Source of the DNA: an uncultured Oscillospiraceae bacterium
GTDB lineage: Bacteria; Bacillota; Clostridia; Oscillospirales; Acutalibacteraceae
DNA length: 64,000 nt
Direction: 5' to 3'
NCBI GenBank assembly: GCA_902492455.1
Contig: CABULH010000008.1
Coordinates: forward strand, 87,309 to 151,308
The first letter of the stretch is position 1, and each line of letters starts with the position of its first letter. The notes under the pieces are model-generated. The model saw only the letters and a program-made list of their open reading frames with translations. It searched no databases and was not told the DNA's origin. Below are positions 33,640-42,864 of the stretch, one piece after another. The translations under genes were made by a program, and so were the position numbers.

Positions 33640-35943
33640 TTATACCCGTATGTACCGCTTTAGTGTAGCGGCCAACTTAACGGGCAGCTGATTCAAATCT
33701 GAGATGTCCATAAAGGAATCTCCATAAATGCGTTCAATGTTTTCCTTGTCGTCGCCGATAGCAGCAGCGACAAAGATCAGACCCTTACGGCGGTATTCCT
33801 GCTTGATGCCTCGGAGATCTTCCTCAGCTGCAGTACCACTGTAACCCCAGTCTGCCGGCTGACCATCCGATATCAGGATTAACAGCCGAATCTCCTCTGT
33901 GCGTTTGCTGAGCTGCTCTGCAACAAACCGCAGGGCAGCACCGTCGCGATTGCTTCCTCGTGCTGAAATATCCATCATACGGTATTTATCATCACGGTCA
34001 AAGCTCTCAAACTCGGCATAGGAGTACAGGTCAACGCCTCTACTGTAACCGGTTGAATGACCATATACCATAATCGGGATGTCCAGCTCCTGACAGAAAT
34101 CGTAGAGAATAATGGCTGCGGCTCTTGCATAGGTTGCTCGGTCTCCGCAGGACATCGATCCGGACTCATCCAGCAAAAGTGCAACAGAAAGCTGCGGTAT
34201 ATCGTTAGGGAGAGCATTCTTATAGAACACCTTGCCGTCATTTCTGCACAAAGCGTGCGCGTCCAAACGGCGGCCCATAACGAGACCGGTCTGCTTTCCG
34301 CCTCGCTGAGAATCTTTCAGTTCTTGTTTGACGCTTTTTTGCAATTTCTTGGAGATAGCAAGCAGGGGAGCGGAGATTTCCTCATACTGGGTTTCCAGAT
34401 CTCTATCCACATCCGTGATTCGATGGACTTGAATAGCAACACCGGAATGAATATCTCCATAGGAAATGTTTTGTGCCGCTTCATTCAGTTCACGAAGCCT
34501 CTCGTTTTCCAAGTCCTTGCAAGCTTCTTTTTCTGCCATCTTTTCAAGCAACCTCTCAATATCTGAAGCTGCGCGGTCGTAATTTTCCCGTTGGTAGTCT
34601 TTATCATAAGTGATTTCGCCACCTTCGGGAGCATAAGCGCTCTCGGTCTGATGATACGGAATTCTTCCGCCTTCCTTGTCAGTCGTTTCCTGCTTTCCGC
34701 CTCCGATACTACCCGTTGCAGAAACATCCGCAGTATCTTCGTCTCCCTGCGGACTACTTCCAACGCCATTTTCTTCCGAATCCGCCTCAGACTCAGAATC
34801 GTCTGAACCTGTAGATCCTTCTTCAGAATCTTCGGTTTCTTCGGTTTTTTCTTCGGATCCATTTGCCGCAAGTGCTCTCGTTGCTGCACGACCTGCCGCA
34901 TTGGATGCTTTACCTGGCACGGATCCGGCACCGGGAACAGGAGTACTGTCTCCGCTGCCTTCTTCTGAGCTGCCAGCCATAGAGCCAAGCCGTTTCGATA
35001 ACACGCCGGAAGCAGAACTTTCATTGCCGGCTTCCTTTTCAGCCTCTATCTGCTCTTTTATCCTGTCAATGTAACTTTCGATGTAATCCCAGCAACGGAC
35101 AAGAACAGTACTTACCGTTGTCCACCGTTCCTTTCCGCTGGAATTGAGCAACGCGCTGTCAAGTTCAGGGATCAGATCGAATATAGTCTGAATACGCTCA
35201 TCAGAGAGCGATTCCTCGCCATACTTGATCTCACCGAATTTTACATAACAGAGCATGATCTGCATAACGCTCTCAAAGATATGAGAAGGCTGTTCTTCAT
35301 CCTCCTCTGCTTCGATAAGCTGCGTGACCGTTGGCTGATCCTCAAAAAACTGTGTTCTGAGAAATTCAAGGCTTTGACCGAGCGTACCGGGAAACTGATT
35401 CAGCATTCGGCTCTCAATATATCCGTCTTCGATGATATTCCAAATATGATGCGCCAGATACTGTAAAGCCTCCAAACTGCTTTGATCCCTCTTTGTATAT
35501 TCCCAAAGCGATTTTTCCCTGCGCACATCCGCACTGCTTTTGAAAGCAGGCGGTGCGGGATACCACTTATAGGCAGCAAGGAAGTTCGTATAGGTCTGAC
35601 TTGCCAAAAAATCCGTAAATAGAGCGTGTCCCAGTTCGTGCGCAAACAACCCCGTCACAATCATATATCGCTCCTGACGAAGGCGATTTCGCTTGGTCAC
35701 AATCGGATGCCCAGCATTGATCAAGATCTTCAGATTGTTTGTTACTGCGATAGACTGGTCTCTCGGCTTCCAAATAATCCTCATTTTGATACGGCGGTTG
35801 TACTTATACCGCCGCGTCTGTGCAGCCGCCATATCTTCATAGTGTCCCGCAAGAATGCGGGAAGTGAAGAACTGACGATCTGTAATTTTTTTCCGCGTTT
35901 CTTCAAGCATCTGCTTGACTTTTTTATGATTCACCCTTGCCAT
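33640..35943 (-). CDS. VWA-domain protein with HELGH metalloprotease-like motif (CobT/NorD-like)
   Basis: The 767-residue protein has HELGH at 102-106 in a zinc metalloprotease-like N-terminal region. A long acidic low-complexity linker follows (about 310-440). The C-terminal von Willebrand A domain has a MIDAS motif DESGS at about 592, the Thr and Asp positions later (SDGQPADW). In MoxR/CobS systems an AAA+ ATPase and a VWA partner act together to insert metals or remodel proteins. The MoxR-like gene directly upstream is coupled by 29 bases. The combination on a mobile element is uncommon. Confidence 0.8.
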   Translation of the reverse strand: MARVNHKKVKQMLEETRKKITDRQFFTSRILAGHYEDMAAAQTRRYKYNRRIKMRIIWKPRDQSIAVTNNLKILINAGHPIVTKRNRLRQERYMIVTGLFAHELGHALFTDFLASQTYTNFLAAYKWYPAPPAFKSSADVRREKSLWEYTKRDQSSLEALQYLAHHIWNIIEDGYIESRMLNQFPGTLGQSLEFLRTQFFEDQPTVTQLIEAEEDEEQPSHIFESVMQIMLCYVKFGEIKYGEESLSDERIQTIFDLIPELDSALLNSSGKERWTTVSTVLVRCWDYIESYIDRIKEQIEAEKEAGNESSASGVLSKRLGSMAGSSEEGSGDSTPVPGAGSVPGKASNAAGRAATRALAANGSEEKTEETEDSEEGSTGSDDSESEADSEENGVGSSPQGDEDTADVSATGSIGGGKQETTDKEGGRIPYHQTESAYAPEGGEITYDKDYQRENYDRAASDIERLLEKMAEKEACKDLENERLRELNEAAQNISYGDIHSGVAIQVHRITDVDRDLETQYEEISAPLLAISKKLQKSVKQELKDSQRGGKQTGLVMGRRLDAHALCRNDGKVFYKNALPNDIPQLSVALLLDESGSMSCGDRATYARAAAIILYDFCQELDIPIMVYGHSTGYSRGVDLYSYAEFESFDRDDKYRMMDISARGSNRDGAALRFVAEQLSKRTEEIRLLILISDGQPADWGYSGTAAEEDLRGIKQEYRRKGLIFVAAAIGDDKENIERIYGDSFMDISDLNQLPVKLAATLKRYIRV

Positions 35944-35972
35944 TGATAGGGTAGCCTCCTTTCAACAGATTT

Positions 35973-37844
35973 TTATACAGCCGTTTTCCGTCTCGTTGGC
36001 GGAAAAATCGGTTCCAAAACCGAGACTTTAAGCGCCTCTCTGTCCTCCTCGTCAGAAGTAGCCTTGCTGATGATGGTGTATAGGGCCGATGTGTAGGCAT
36101 CACCCGTAATATCCGTGCTGATAATCCAGTCAATCAAGCTTCGCATACCGCACGAACCGTCTGTGATACCGTTCTTTCGCATATATTCCGACATATCGTT
36201 GACTACCTGTACCATTTTGGCAACCTGATAATCATCGTCAAAGCCGGTAACGCTCATCGCGCGCTCTGCCATAATCTCAGGACTCGGCAATTCCACATCA
36301 TGTACCAGACTCATTCTGTCGATAACCGACTGATTAAGCCCCCGGCATCCTTCATAAGTAACATTGGTTGTGACCACTACGACCGCATCCGGATGACGGT
36401 TGATGATTTCTCCTGTCGGCAGCGTGATCGAACCGGTTTGTTCCAGCATTGAGTTCAGTCCGACCAGTACACCGGGCTGCATAATGGTGGTGGGTTCCTG
36501 AATTTCAATCACATAGCCGTATTTCAACGCTTTGATGAAATCTGTCTCCACATAAGTATAGGTCTGACCTTTGGATTGCTCGTTTTCCGCACGGCGGCTG
36601 AGCTGCTGGACTTTGTCCGTAACCTTTTCGAGTACAAGCGCCATACAATCCTGTGCTGTAGCATTCTCGTTTTCTCTGCCTGTCAGCGCCTGATATACAC
36701 CCGCAGGATCATAATCCATATCATCAAGATCGGGTAAATGCATCAGTTTCGCTACATTAGCATAGTTAATGCCGCCCATTGCTTTGAGCGCTTCCTTCTC
36801 TTTGTCCAGCTCCGCATCTCCCGTAGAAACCGAATCGGTCTCGGGGAAAATCATTCCGACAAAGTCAAAAATCTCTGTGCCGGCTGAACAAGTGTACTTC
36901 ATATACGGCAGATTCAGCCCTGCGGCAATCGCCTTTGCACCCATTGTCTTACCGGTTCCGGCTGGACCACGAAGCAAGAAATTACGCATCTGCGTTGGTT
37001 TACCGGTTGTAATACTGGCGTGCTTGCAGATATCTACCACCTCTTCCGGGATGATATACCAAGATGGCAACTGCGGTACGAGTGACTGCTCCAGCGCAGA
37101 GAGTTTCCGACACGGATCCAGCGGATACTTGCCAACGAAATCACTATGCGCAACCGTTTCTGCCGCTTTTTTCACGGTGACACGGGTCGTGCTGGCAAAA
37201 ATCGTAAACTCACCAGCAACTACATCCGTTGGCTCATAATTGCCGGAATCCAGCTGGGTAGATGAGATATTCAGCACATTACCTGCTTTATCAATACTCA
37301 CTTTGAGATGTGCCGCACAGGTTTCATCTTTGACCCTGCGATATGCGTTATCGCAAAGTATCGCCATATCCTCTGCGGCAGCATTCAGATCTGGATAACC
37401 GTTATCCATATGATCTTTATAGCTCACAAAATGTGAATTGAATTCCTCATCTTCCAGTAATGCTGGCATCATAGCTGTCAAAATGGCCGCGCCATCGCGA
37501 CCATTCTTACCAACCAAATACTGCTCGAATGTCTCTACGCTTTTGTCATACACGGACGCCATCAAGGCTCCGCTTGCCTTGTTATAGATCACAAGATGAT
37601 AAGCGTCTGCACTTACGGCAGATTTGTATTCGGCAATACACAGATTGTCGCGTGTACCGACAGCGCCTTCCGACATAGCTTCCATATACCGGATCATCGA
37701 GTGGACTGCCTTGATGACAGATCCACTCAGCGTTGCCTCCGTACCGTCTCCATAAGTTGACGACACCTTGATTTTTTTGCTTTTTAAGGTATCAAAAGGG
37801 GATGGCAGGGTACGGGAGTAATCAAAAATTTTAATTGAACTCAT
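35973..37844 (-). CDS. MoxR/CobS-like AAA+ ATPase
   Basis: The 623-residue protein has a ~250-residue N-terminal part of unknown fold and then an AAA_5 domain. Walker A is GPAGTGKT at 293-300; the sensor-1 strand is VVVVTTNVTYEG near 475; GVLVGLNSMLEQTGSI precedes it, as in MoxR and CobS. The Walker B region is not as classical as in AAA helicases. Partner is the VWA protein downstream. Together they may form a chaperone or motor. What they act on is not shown by the neighbours. Confidence 0.82.
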   Translation of the reverse strand: MSSIKIFDYSRTLPSPFDTLKSKKIKVSSTYGDGTEATLSGSVIKAVHSMIRYMEAMSEGAVGTRDNLCIAEYKSAVSADAYHLVIYNKASGALMASVYDKSVETFEQYLVGKNGRDGAAILTAMMPALLEDEEFNSHFVSYKDHMDNGYPDLNAAAEDMAILCDNAYRRVKDETCAAHLKVSIDKAGNVLNISSTQLDSGNYEPTDVVAGEFTIFASTTRVTVKKAAETVAHSDFVGKYPLDPCRKLSALEQSLVPQLPSWYIIPEEVVDICKHASITTGKPTQMRNFLLRGPAGTGKTMGAKAIAAGLNLPYMKYTCSAGTEIFDFVGMIFPETDSVSTGDAELDKEKEALKAMGGINYANVAKLMHLPDLDDMDYDPAGVYQALTGRENENATAQDCMALVLEKVTDKVQQLSRRAENEQSKGQTYTYVETDFIKALKYGYVIEIQEPTTIMQPGVLVGLNSMLEQTGSITLPTGEIINRHPDAVVVVTTNVTYEGCRGLNQSVIDRMSLVHDVELPSPEIMAERAMSVTGFDDDYQVAKMVQVVNDMSEYMRKNGITDGSCGMRSLIDWIISTDITGDAYTSALYTIISKATSDEEDREALKVSVLEPIFPPTRRKTAV

Positions 37845-37869
37845 AATTAGTTATTTCCTTTCTGCACTT

Positions 37870-38646
37870 TCAGTGCGTGAGATTGATTTGAATGCCGGCG
37901 TCCTGACAAACAGCATTTTCAAGACCGGCGCGGATCAGTTCGTTGCAGATATCCGGCCAGCTTTCTTTTACCGGCAGTTCCTCTGCGGTGAGCAGCACGC
38001 TCTCTTTTTCCTCAGCAATTGCCTCGTTACAGCGAGCGTTTAACTCAACAATGTGCGCTTCGGTCCATTCATACGCCAGCAGTTCATAGTTGACAGGGCG
38101 TTCTTCCTCAGGTTCGGAATCTTCAGGGCTTTCGGAAACATCAGTTTCTTCCGGCTCCTCTGTATCCGGCCCCTGAATTTCAGGCGGATCTTCTTCCTCA
38201 GCCGAGCAATACTTTATGCCCAGTACCTGAAGATTTGCGATAACAACCTTCGCCCTTCGGTATCCACCGGCTCGATTAAGCAAGACATATACCTCTTCGC
38301 CATTTTGGATACATTTCTTTGCATTCGGATTCTCCCATACCCATCTGGCCTCCGGATACTCATCTGTGATAAGCTCCGTAATCCGTTTGAGTATGACAGC
38401 ATAGGCGAGTTCTCTGACATCATGCTCCGTTGGTTCCTTTACAGGTTCCGGAGCCTGCGGCATCGGCTCAATCACTTCCACCTTCTTGGATGATAAAAAC
38501 AGTAGTCTAATGGCTGCAATAAAAATCCCAAGAATGATAAGCAGAAGGATAGGCCATAAGCGGCAGATGAATGTGAGCAGTGCCAGCATCCCTAAAAGGA
38601 TAAGCACCTCATACGCTATTCGCCGTTTGAATTCTTTTTGATTCAT
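37870..38646 (-). CDS. Membrane-anchored acidic protein
   Basis: From the ATG at 38646 the product has 258 residues. Two membrane segments (about 12-48) precede a soluble part with a recurring clostridial motif (ARWVWENPNAKKCIQNGEEVYVL) and an acidic linker (DPPEIQGPDTEEPEE). It lies directly upstream of the MoxR gene by 25 bases, so it may be a membrane partner of the ATPase. No function can be given. Confidence 0.6.
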   Translation of the reverse strand: MNQKEFKRRIAYEVLILLGMLALLTFICRLWPILLLIILGIFIAAIRLLFLSSKKVEVIEPMPQAPEPVKEPTEHDVRELAYAVILKRITELITDEYPEARWVWENPNAKKCIQNGEEVYVLLNRAGGYRRAKVVIANLQVLGIKYCSAEEEDPPEIQGPDTEEPEETDVSESPEDSEPEEERPVNYELLAYEWTEAHIVELNARCNEAIAEEKESVLLTAEELPVKESWPDICNELIRAGLENAVCQDAGIQINLTH

Positions 38647-38686
38647 TGAAGTTTTCCTTTCTGAGCCTAAATCCGGACACAAAAAA

Positions 38687-38722
38687 ACGCACATAAGCTG
38701 ATTTCTCGAAACTTATGTGCGT
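38687..38722 (-). terminator. Terminator between ssb and the membrane-protein operon
   Basis: Perfect 11-bp arms ACGCACATAAG and CTTATGTGCGT (38687-38697/38712-38722) with T7 in the leftward RNA lie after ssb. Confidence 0.8.
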
Positions 38723-38754
38723 TTAATGCGCCTTATTCATTTGTCAGTTGCCCT

Positions 38755-39258
38755 TTACCCGAAAAAAGGATTTTGTCCGCCGAAGGCTTCAAAGCCTGTA
38801 AATCCCTCTGCCTGGGAAGAAGCTGTATTTGCGGGAGCCTGATTCTGCGCCGGGGCAGGTGTCTGCTGAGCTGCTGTCTGGCCACTGGATTCGGTATTCT
38901 GCTTATTGGCACCGTTATTACCGGCGTAGCAGTATTCTACCTCGTCCGCGATCAGAACAATTGCTTTTTTCTTCTCGTGCGTGTTGGGATCTTCCCAGTT
39001 TTCTTCATCCAGTCTACCACTCAGGTTGATGTAGGCTCCGTCCTTGAGCTGCATCTTTTTTATGCGCTCACACACACTGTTAAATGCCTTGACCGAAAGA
39101 TTGAACCAACGGCTGTTGCCATCTGCTTTCGGATCGTACACCTTTGTGCCGATACGGAACCTGGCGATGTCACCCTTTTCACCCTGGATGATTTTGATTG
39201 CGTCTGCGCCCTCATAACCTTTGGAAATAATGGCTTCTGTTACTACGGTTTTAATCAT
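38755..39258 (-). CDS. ssb: Single-stranded DNA-binding protein
   Basis: The 167-residue protein has an OB-fold pattern in the first 110 residues (ARFRIGTKVYD, RWFNLSVKAF and a NLSGRLDEENWED strand). A Gln/Ala/Pro linker and an acidic-poor tip ending NPFFG follow; the usual SSB tip is DDDIPF, so the tip is unusual. SSB coats single-stranded DNA in replication, transfer and recombination. It is the first gene after leader RNA 2. Confidence 0.88.
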   Translation of the reverse strand: MIKTVVTEAIISKGYEGADAIKIIQGEKGDIARFRIGTKVYDPKADGNSRWFNLSVKAFNSVCERIKKMQLKDGAYINLSGRLDEENWEDPNTHEKKKAIVLIADEVEYCYAGNNGANKQNTESSGQTAAQQTPAPAQNQAPANTASSQAEGFTGFEAFGGQNPFFG

Positions 39259-39346
39259 TGTTAAAACTCCTTTCTTGCAGGGGCTACCTGCATAAAAAAT
39301 ATTTATTTCAACCTGCTTTGCAGGCGGAAACCAAGAGAAACAAAAA

Positions 39347-39430
39347 AAGTGCCAATCAGCACAACTGTGCTAACTGACACTTTGATAACCTGTTACTTTG
39401 GATTTTCGAGTGAAAACCTTGAAACTATCA
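39347..39430 (-). ncRNA. Leader RNA 2, homologous to leader RNA 1
   Basis: The leftward transcript contains the hairpin GGTTTTC/GAAAATCC (39418-39400) and a 17-bp terminator stem (39382-39366/39363-39347) with T7. All three mismatches in the stem are G-U in the leftward RNA. Compared with leader 1 the first hairpin shows a C-G to U-A change in both arms, a sign of conserved structure. It is upstream of ssb. Confidence 0.7.
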
Positions 39431-39435
39431 AATGT

Positions 39436-39464
39436 ATTATAGCATACTTGTTTCTCTCAGTCAA
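39436..39464 (-). promoter_or_regulatory. Promoter of leader RNA 2
   Basis: Leftward TTGACT (39464-39459), a 17-bp spacer and TATAAT (39441-39436). Confidence 0.75.
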
Positions 39465-39498
39465 TCCGCCGCATAAAAATTGTCGCATCCATCCAGCC

Positions 39499-39660
39499 TC
39501 AGTTCAGAGACTGTATGAGTTCTGTCTTTGCGAGCTCAAGCGCAATTCGTACCTTCTGGCTGTCAAAATCCGTATTACCATCGCTATCAGAATTCGTCAG
39601 AACCAGTTTCTTGATCTCCTCCAGAATCAGCAATAAGTCCTCTGCTGTCACCATTTCCAT
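39499..39660 (-). CDS. Small 53-residue hypothetical protein
   Basis: The ATG at 39660 has AAGGAGG immediately upstream. The product is acidic and helical (TAEDLLLILEEIKKLV, then KVRIALELAKTELIQSLN). It overlaps the end of the upstream membrane-protein gene by 74 bases in another frame. Both cannot be shadows, because the ribosome site is strong and both have coding character. Function is unknown. Confidence 0.55.
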   Translation of the reverse strand: MEMVTAEDLLLILEEIKKLVLTNSDSDGNTDFDSQKVRIALELAKTELIQSLN

Positions 39661-40105
39661 TTTCCCTCCTTGTCTTTTCCAATGCAAGGTATGAACAGAG
39701 CAATTTGCATTGTTCCTGGTCGTACACCGGGGTTTTCTCGAAAACATACACCCTTATATTATCTCCGATGGCAAGCTGTTTCATTCGCTGCTTGACAATC
39801 ACTTTAACCGTAATATCGTCTGTTTCTATGTGAATGTTTTTGATACGCTTACGCAGCGGCGTCCTTTCAATTCCTATGCACCGTCCTTCGACTACCACAT
39901 ATTTTCCTGCGTCAGTTTCAAAGAACACCCATAAACCGTTCAAAATAAAGAAGACAGCAAAACACAGGGCCGGCAGCAGAAGATAGATATCCCTGAAAAA
40001 AATCAATATCAAAATTGTACACAGTAAAAAAATCACCCCTGCGCCCAGGCGGTAGATCACCTGCTTTTGCAGTGCCTCAGGCAATCGTTTAAATCTTTCT
40101 TTCAT
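39587..40105 (-). CDS. Membrane protein with two helices and a cytoplasmic domain
   Basis: The 172-residue protein has an amphipathic start (KERFKRLPEALQKQV), two membrane helices (about 20-60), then a soluble beta-rich domain (KYVVVEGRCIGIERTPLRKR) and a Gly/Asp-rich tail. The pattern resembles small proteins with PH-like domains. It follows the wHTH-like gene by 9 bases. No function is known. Confidence 0.6.
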   Translation of the reverse strand: MKERFKRLPEALQKQVIYRLGAGVIFLLCTILILIFFRDIYLLLPALCFAVFFILNGLWVFFETDAGKYVVVEGRCIGIERTPLRKRIKNIHIETDDITVKVIVKQRMKQLAIGDNIRVYVFEKTPVYDQEQCKLLCSYLALEKTRRENGNGDSRGLIADSGGDQETGSDEF

Positions 40106-40114
40106 TATATCACC

Positions 40115-40675
40115 TCAAAGCAACAAAATTCTCTTTTTCCTAAGAAGGCTTAAAATTGTTGCCACCGTTACATCTCTGGCAGGAGAATGCTCCATCTGTG
40201 CTTCCAAGACATTATCCTGAATGCTGTGATCCAGATAGATTGCCTCTGTAAGCGCCTGCCTATTATATGAGTACAGCAGATCCTCCGTAGGGGAAATACC
40301 TTTCTCATTCAGGCAGACAAGTTCTGCGACCGTCAGATGCAGTCCAGCTTTCATCAGCCAATCGAGCATTTCTCTTTCTTTTTTTGTGGTGTGATGCCGG
40401 ATCCTCTTTGGAACTGCCGGGCACAGCACACACTGCGTCAGTATCCGATACTTCTCGGTCTCAGACTGACTTTGAGAAGTTTCGACAAGACCCATTCTTT
40501 TTAATTTTTTTAGACAGCGCCGTTCATCTTCTGTTTTCTCATTGACAAACTGGAATCTGCCATTCAGCCATAAGGCTGCCTCTTGGCCAGTCAACTGAAA
40601 TTTGACTCCGCCTCGTACCACAAACAACAAATCCTCTGTGGAAGGACTGATAACCGTACCTTTTGAAATATACAT
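40115..40675 (-). CDS. Winged-helix-like hypothetical protein
   Basis: The 186-residue protein has helices that look like a winged helix (TEDERRCLKKLKRMGLVETSQ) and a second similar part (WLMKAGLHLTVAELVCLNEKG). It may bind DNA, but no family is recognised. Its promoter (40704-40739) is of the type shared with parM and the resolvase, which suggests common control. Confidence 0.55.
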   Translation of the reverse strand: MYISKGTVISPSTEDLLFVVRGGVKFQLTGQEAALWLNGRFQFVNEKTEDERRCLKKLKRMGLVETSQSQSETEKYRILTQCVLCPAVPKRIRHHTTKKEREMLDWLMKAGLHLTVAELVCLNEKGISPTEDLLYSYNRQALTEAIYLDHSIQDNVLEAQMEHSPARDVTVATILSLLRKKRILLL

Positions 40676-40703
40676 TTCCTCACCTCATTGCGTGTTTTAT
40701 TCT

Positions 40704-40739
40704 ATTACACGAACCACGAGGACGAATCGCAACATCAAA
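40704..40739 (-). promoter_or_regulatory. Shared-type promoter 2, for the 40675 operon
   Basis: Leftward TTTGATGTTGCGA (40739-40727), a 17-bp spacer after TTGCGA, and TGTAAT (40709-40704). It overlaps the last codons of the zinc-ribbon gene. Confidence 0.65.
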
Positions 40740-41130
40740 GTAAGTACATAGCCGCTATACAAAGGCAGATGATAATCACAACCGCTGCTCCTATCAGTCC
40801 GATCTTTTTCATCAGAACCCAATCTATACCTTCGCGTGGTTTCCCGGTATCAGTCGGAACGATGTCATCATAGTACCCGTCATATCCATCTTCCGCCTTG
40901 GTCACTTCTTCTGAAGGCTCCGGCGGCTCCGGATTTGAATTTTTTGGTTTCTTTTTCTTCAGATGCGGCGGGGTGTCGGAACCCTTTTTCTTAGTAGGTT
41001 TTTTAGTAGGTTTTGACGGTTCTTTTTCCTCGGTCTGTTTGGCGGAAATACTCAGACTCTTACCGCATTCAGAGCAAAAAGAAACGGTGTCATCCAGAAC
41101 GGATGCACCGCAAAAGGGACAAAATTTCAT
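40735..41130 (-). CDS. Zinc-ribbon protein with C-terminal membrane anchor
   Basis: From the ATG at 41130 the product has 131 residues. A zinc ribbon (CPFCGA then CSECGKS) opens the protein. A Lys/Pro/Glu-rich linker follows, and a C-terminal hydrophobic helix (IGLIGAAVVIIICLCIAAMY). This zinc_ribbon-plus-tail-anchor layout is common in Firmicutes; the role is unknown. The upstream extension to 41211 lacks a ribosome site. Confidence 0.7.
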   Translation of the reverse strand: MKFCPFCGASVLDDTVSFCSECGKSLSISAKQTEEKEPSKPTKKPTKKKGSDTPPHLKKKKPKNSNPEPPEPSEEVTKAEDGYDGYYDDIVPTDTGKPREGIDWVLMKKIGLIGAAVVIIICLCIAAMYLL

Positions 41131-41385
41131 ATCGCACACTCCTTTATATATTTTTTCGGTTTTATAACCGAAGTGGTCAAGACCTAAGTGTGGACAATAA
41201 TAGTATATCACAGTTAGATTTTCATGTCATCGGCATAACCCTTGCCATTTTATAGGACATTTCATTTTCAGACACAAAAAAAGTGAAATTCTTAAAAGGA
41301 CTGCGCGGCCTCTGCCTTCAAAAACATAGCCGCCTGATTTTTTGTAAAACCAAGCAGCTATACGAAATGACACAGTGTACCTTAT

Positions 41386-42621
41386 TCAGTTCTTTGTCCC
41401 TATCAGCCAATCCAGTAAATACCGCACCTGAATCCCGTTATAATTGCCGGGTGTCAGCCGATCCATTGTTAGTATCGTCTTTTCATAATTATCCCGGATG
41501 TTTTCAAGCGGTCTGATCTCCCGGTCAAAAGTTTCTTTTGCCGTCATATCTGCTGTAACTTGGAAATATTCATATGCGCCCTGCTTTTCAGCAACAAAAT
41601 CGACCTCTGTATTTCCGACCCTGCCTATCGTAACCTTGTAGCCCCGACGCAGGAGTTCAAAATAAACCATATTTTCAAGAGAAAAACCAAGATCATAACT
41701 TCTGCGCGGGAGGATATGATTTCTGAGTCCAAGATCAACAATATACATTTTTCGGTTTGCCTTTAAGAGCTGTTTTCCCACAATATCGAAACGCTCCGCC
41801 GGGTAGAAGATAAAGGACTCCGTTAAGGCTTCTACATAGTCATTCACGGTATTGGGCGAGATTTTTCTTCCGTTTGAGATCAAATAGTCCGTGATACTTC
41901 TGACCGATACGGGATTACCGATTACGCTGGCAAGATACTTTGCAATTGTCTTGAGCAATGCTATATCGGTGATTTTTCGCTTGGAAGGATCGCTTTCCTT
42001 TCTTGCCTGCCTGTCCTCAATATCTTTTACGATCACCGTGTTGTAGATTCCCTCTAAATAGGTGCTTACCTTTTCATCGGTGCGATTCATGGCGGCAATA
42101 TACGGCATACCGCCGCTTCTTAAATATTCAGAAAATCCCTGTTCCGGCTCTAACCCCGTCATGGAAAGAAACTCCCCAAAGGACAGCGGCAGCATTTTGA
42201 TCTCCACATATCTGCCGGTCAAAAGTGTTGCTAAATCTCCTGAAAGCATATACGCATTGGAGCCGGTAATATACAGATCTACATTCGGCTTTACATACAA
42301 ACTGTCTACAACCTTTTCAAAGGAAGAAACTTTCTGGATCTCATCGAGAAAAATATAAGTGGTTTTCCCGCTTACCAAACGCTCTTTGAGATATTGATAC
42401 AGCTTTTTATAATCAAGCAGTTCTTCGTATTCCAGTTCCTCAAAGTTGACGGAAACGATCTGTTCGTCTGTGACTTCGTTTTCCTTCAGCCACTGCTGAA
42501 ACTGAAGCAAAAGTGTAGATTTTCCGCAGCGGCGGATGCCTGTCACCACTTTGATAACCTGTTCATCTCTCCAATTGATGAGCTGATCTAAATATTCTTT
42601 TCGTTGTACCAATGAGATCAC
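41386..42621 (-). CDS. AAA_14/DUF4143 family ATPase
   Basis: The 411-residue protein has Walker A GIRRCGKST at 28-36, Walker B FLDEIQKV near 92, and the SGDLATLLTGRYVEIKMLP middle followed by the DUF4143 C-terminal domain ending in a nuclease-like EVDFVAEKQGAYEYFQVT. This family is widespread and its targets are mostly unknown; some are linked to toxin-antitoxin or defence functions. It has its own promoter at 42641-42669. It stands apart from the replication genes. Confidence 0.9.
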   Translation of the reverse strand: MISLVQRKEYLDQLINWRDEQVIKVVTGIRRCGKSTLLLQFQQWLKENEVTDEQIVSVNFEELEYEELLDYKKLYQYLKERLVSGKTTYIFLDEIQKVSSFEKVVDSLYVKPNVDLYITGSNAYMLSGDLATLLTGRYVEIKMLPLSFGEFLSMTGLEPEQGFSEYLRSGGMPYIAAMNRTDEKVSTYLEGIYNTVIVKDIEDRQARKESDPSKRKITDIALLKTIAKYLASVIGNPVSVRSITDYLISNGRKISPNTVNDYVEALTESFIFYPAERFDIVGKQLLKANRKMYIVDLGLRNHILPRRSYDLGFSLENMVYFELLRRGYKVTIGRVGNTEVDFVAEKQGAYEYFQVTADMTAKETFDREIRPLENIRDNYEKTILTMDRLTPGNYNGIQVRYLLDWLIGTKN

Positions 42622-42640
42622 CTCCTATATTAGTGTTCCC

Positions 42641-42669
42641 ATTTTAGCACAAGCCATTCCCTTTGTCAA
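42641..42669 (-). promoter_or_regulatory. Promoter of the DUF4143 ATPase gene
   Basis: Leftward TTGACA (42669-42664), a 17-bp spacer and TAAAAT (42646-42641). Confidence 0.75.
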
Positions 42670-42824
42670 TATCTCGTTCCCATTTCGGAACAAAAATAAA
42701 ATATACACGATATTTATTCCAAAACAAGAACTTTTGTCAAAACGAGTACACAACCAACTTATTTTGTCAGAACCAAGCGATTATACAAATCGGGCTGGGA
42801 TAGGGTATTGTCAGGCATAAAAAA

Positions 42825-42852
42825 CAGCGCAATCCTCAAAAGGACTGCGCTG
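42825..42852 (-). terminator. Terminator after the 42865 gene
   Basis: The leftward stem CAGCGCAGTCCT with AGGATTGCGCTG (one mismatch) is followed by T6. Confidence 0.75.
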
Positions 42853-42864
42853 CGATATAGTACT

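Noticed and set aside
41270..41340. Terminator after the DUF4143 gene
   Set aside because: Only a degenerate GC stem could be drawn, with several mismatches, so it is not listed as a feature.
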